Part shown: piece by piece, positions 4,329-5,533 of the stretch | Numbering within the stretch: the stretch's first letter is position 1 | Layout: the number at the start of each line of letters is the position of its first letter | Origin: Flavobacterium psychrophilum | Lineage (GTDB): Bacteria; Bacteroidota; Bacteroidia; Flavobacteriales; Flavobacteriaceae | Direction: 5' to 3' | Assembly: GCA_945872875.1 (NCBI GenBank) | Contig: CAMCBB010000103.1 | Coordinates: 1-5,533 of the forward strand | DNA length: 5,533 nucleotides | The notes under the pieces: generated by a model | Databases searched by the model: none | Told to the model about the DNA's origin: nothing | What the model saw: only the letters and a program-made list of their open reading frames with translations | Translations under genes and position numbers: made by a program

Positions 4329-5533
4329 TTAAAATTTCAAAGTCATACCTACTAAGAAATTTCTTCCCGCTTGTGGGTAATAATACGGGTAGATGTCATA
4401 CATATACCCATTAGAACTGTATTTTTTACTTAAAATATTGTTACACAAACCAGTAAATACAATCGATTTAAAAATCGATTTAGGATAAATTTGATACGAC
4501 ACATTCAAATCATTAACAAAATAATTAGGCAGTTTTGCTTCATTTAATTCGATGTTATTTAAATATTGATCTCCTACAAATTTAGACATTAGAGAAAGTT
4601 GCAATTTGTTATTTGGTTGGTAGATAAATATATTTCCAGCAATAACATTTGGAGCATAAGCGATATTTTTATTTCCATAATTTACCCCGTCCACATTCAA
4701 ATTCACATTTTTATTCTCGCTCAAGGTCAAATTAGGGCGAATACTTAGTTGTTTAGAAAGTGCTATTGTAGCATCTATTTCCAAACCTAAACGATAACTT
4801 TTTTCGCTATTTGATCGTATTGGATTTCCTACGGGATCTAAATTTCCTGTAAGAATTAACTGATTCTGATAGGCCATATAATAAATATTTGCGTTCCATT
4901 GTACCTTCTTATCTGTAAATCGCCAACCTAATTCGTAATCATCCAATTTTTCTGGCTTCACAGTTCCACCTTCATAGTCTGTTCTATTAGGTTCTCTATT
5001 TGCTCTTGCAAACGAAAAATATACGGTGTTCTTGGAGTTTGCATTATAAGTAATTCCTGCTTTTGGATTAAAAAAATTAAAAGTATCATGAACTTCTCCT
5101 GCGGCAACACCGTTGGCTTGATATTGAACTTGACGGAATTGCAAATCGCCATACAAACTCCATTTAGGAGTCAACTGATAACTGATTTTAGCAAATAGAT
5201 TTCCATCGTTTTTGTTGCCATAATTATCATAATATTTATCTCCTAATTCGGATGTTGAAGCATATCTTGCCCAAATTACTTCTCCAAAATGTTTTCCTTT
5301 ATATTGGTTATAAGCACCACCTAATATAAAATCTAATTTATCATCTTTATAATTTGCAGAAAAAGTAGTTCCATAAAAATCATTATCCAACCACTTTTGT
5401 CGAATTAAATCGGTTACATCAATTGTAGCGCCATTAACAACAATTGGAGTTAAACCATAATCGGAAAAACTTTGGCTGTTTTGGTATTCTTCATAATACC
5501 CTTTCCCTTTGGTATAATGAACCGCTAAATTGG
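4329..5533 (-). CDS. TonB-dependent outer-membrane receptor, C-terminal 400 residues (cut by window edge)
   Basis: This is the beta-barrel part of a TonB-dependent receptor, which imports siderophores, haem, vitamins or other ligands across the outer membrane. The frame is open from base 5533, so the N-terminal signal, carboxypeptidase-like or plug domains lie to the right. A TTG at 5390 is an internal Leu codon, not a start: the frame upstream reads NLAVHYTKGKGYYEEYQNSQ, then further barrel sequence ending VTDLIRQKW. Alternating aromatic strands, DNDFYGTTFSANY, PKAGITYNANSKNTVYFSF, ARANREPNRTDY, PEKLDDYELGWRF and the final AGRNFLVGMTLKF are typical of ferric-siderophore-type receptors in Flavobacterium. 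The last residue is Phe, as expected for barrel assembly. The substrate cannot be told from this part. No frameshift is seen. Confidence 0.93.
   Translation of the reverse strand, partial: NLAVHYTKGKGYYEEYQNSQSFSDYGLTPIVVNGATIDVTDLIRQKWLDNDFYGTTFSANYKDDKLDFILGGAYNQYKGKHFGEVIWARYASTSELGDKYYDNYGNKNDGNLFAKISYQLTPKWSLYGDLQFRQVQYQANGVAAGEVHDTFNFFNPKAGITYNANSKNTVYFSFARANREPNRTDYEGGTVKPEKLDDYELGWRFTDKKVQWNANIYYMAYQNQLILTGNLDPVGNPIRSNSEKSYRLGLEIDATIALSKQLSIRPNLTLSENKNVNLNVDGVNYGNKNIAYAPNVIAGNIFIYQPNNKLQLSLMSKFVGDQYLNNIELNEAKLPNYFVNDLNVSYQIYPKSIFKSIVFTGLCNNILSKKYSSNGYMYDIYPYYYPQAGRNFLVGMTLKF

Noticed and set aside
4958..5152. Open frame of 64 codons on minus, inside the TonB receptor gene
   Set aside because: Out-of-frame shadow of the receptor reading frame.
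5388..5390. TTG at 5390 as start of the TonB receptor
   Set aside because: The frame stays open to base 5533 and the upstream residues are receptor barrel sequence, so this is an internal Leu codon.

Overview
The window looks like chromosomal DNA of a Flavobacteriaceae member, most likely Flavobacterium or a close relative. The reasons are the AT-rich, A/T-biased codon use, the near absence of Shine-Dalgarno sequences, several upstream octamers that fit the Bacteroidetes -7 promoter box TAnnTTTG, and the gene families present (DUF3127, a TonB-dependent receptor ending in Phe, a Rieske-like lipoprotein). Nothing points to a mobile element, CRISPR array or RNA gene.

Layout, left to right. (1) Bases 1-155, minus strand: 5' end of aat, leucyl/phenylalanyl-tRNA-protein transferase, cut by the window edge. 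(2) Bases 177-219: a hairpin plus T-run that ends the next operon. (3) Bases 241-1508, minus strand: a two-gene unit, a flavin reductase-family protein followed 14 bp later by a small DUF3127 protein whose C-terminus resembles the acidic tip of single-stranded-DNA-binding protein. A perfect -7 box lies just upstream. (4) Bases 1621-2766, plus strand: a membrane sensor histidine kinase with no response regulator beside it, divergent from the flavin reductase. (5) Bases 2777-3645, minus strand: greA followed 2 bp later by a HIT-family gene, convergent with the kinase. (6) Bases 3646-3865: a 220-bp divergent control region holding -7 boxes on both strands and a terminator-like hairpin in the presumed greA leader. 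(7) Bases 3866-4288, plus strand: a small lipoprotein with a Rieske-like C-terminal pattern but no histidine anywhere. (8) Bases 4296-4323: a strong hairpin serving as terminator between convergent genes. (9) Bases 4329-5533, minus strand: the last 400 residues of a TonB-dependent receptor, which continues past the right edge.

The genes are mostly housekeeping: protein turnover by N-end tagging, transcription elongation rescue, nucleotide hydrolysis, flavin-linked redox and metal or nutrient uptake. They do not form one pathway. The points most worth a second look are the histidine-free Rieske-like lipoprotein, the SSB-like tail of the DUF3127 protein, and the hairpin and stacked promoter boxes in front of greA.
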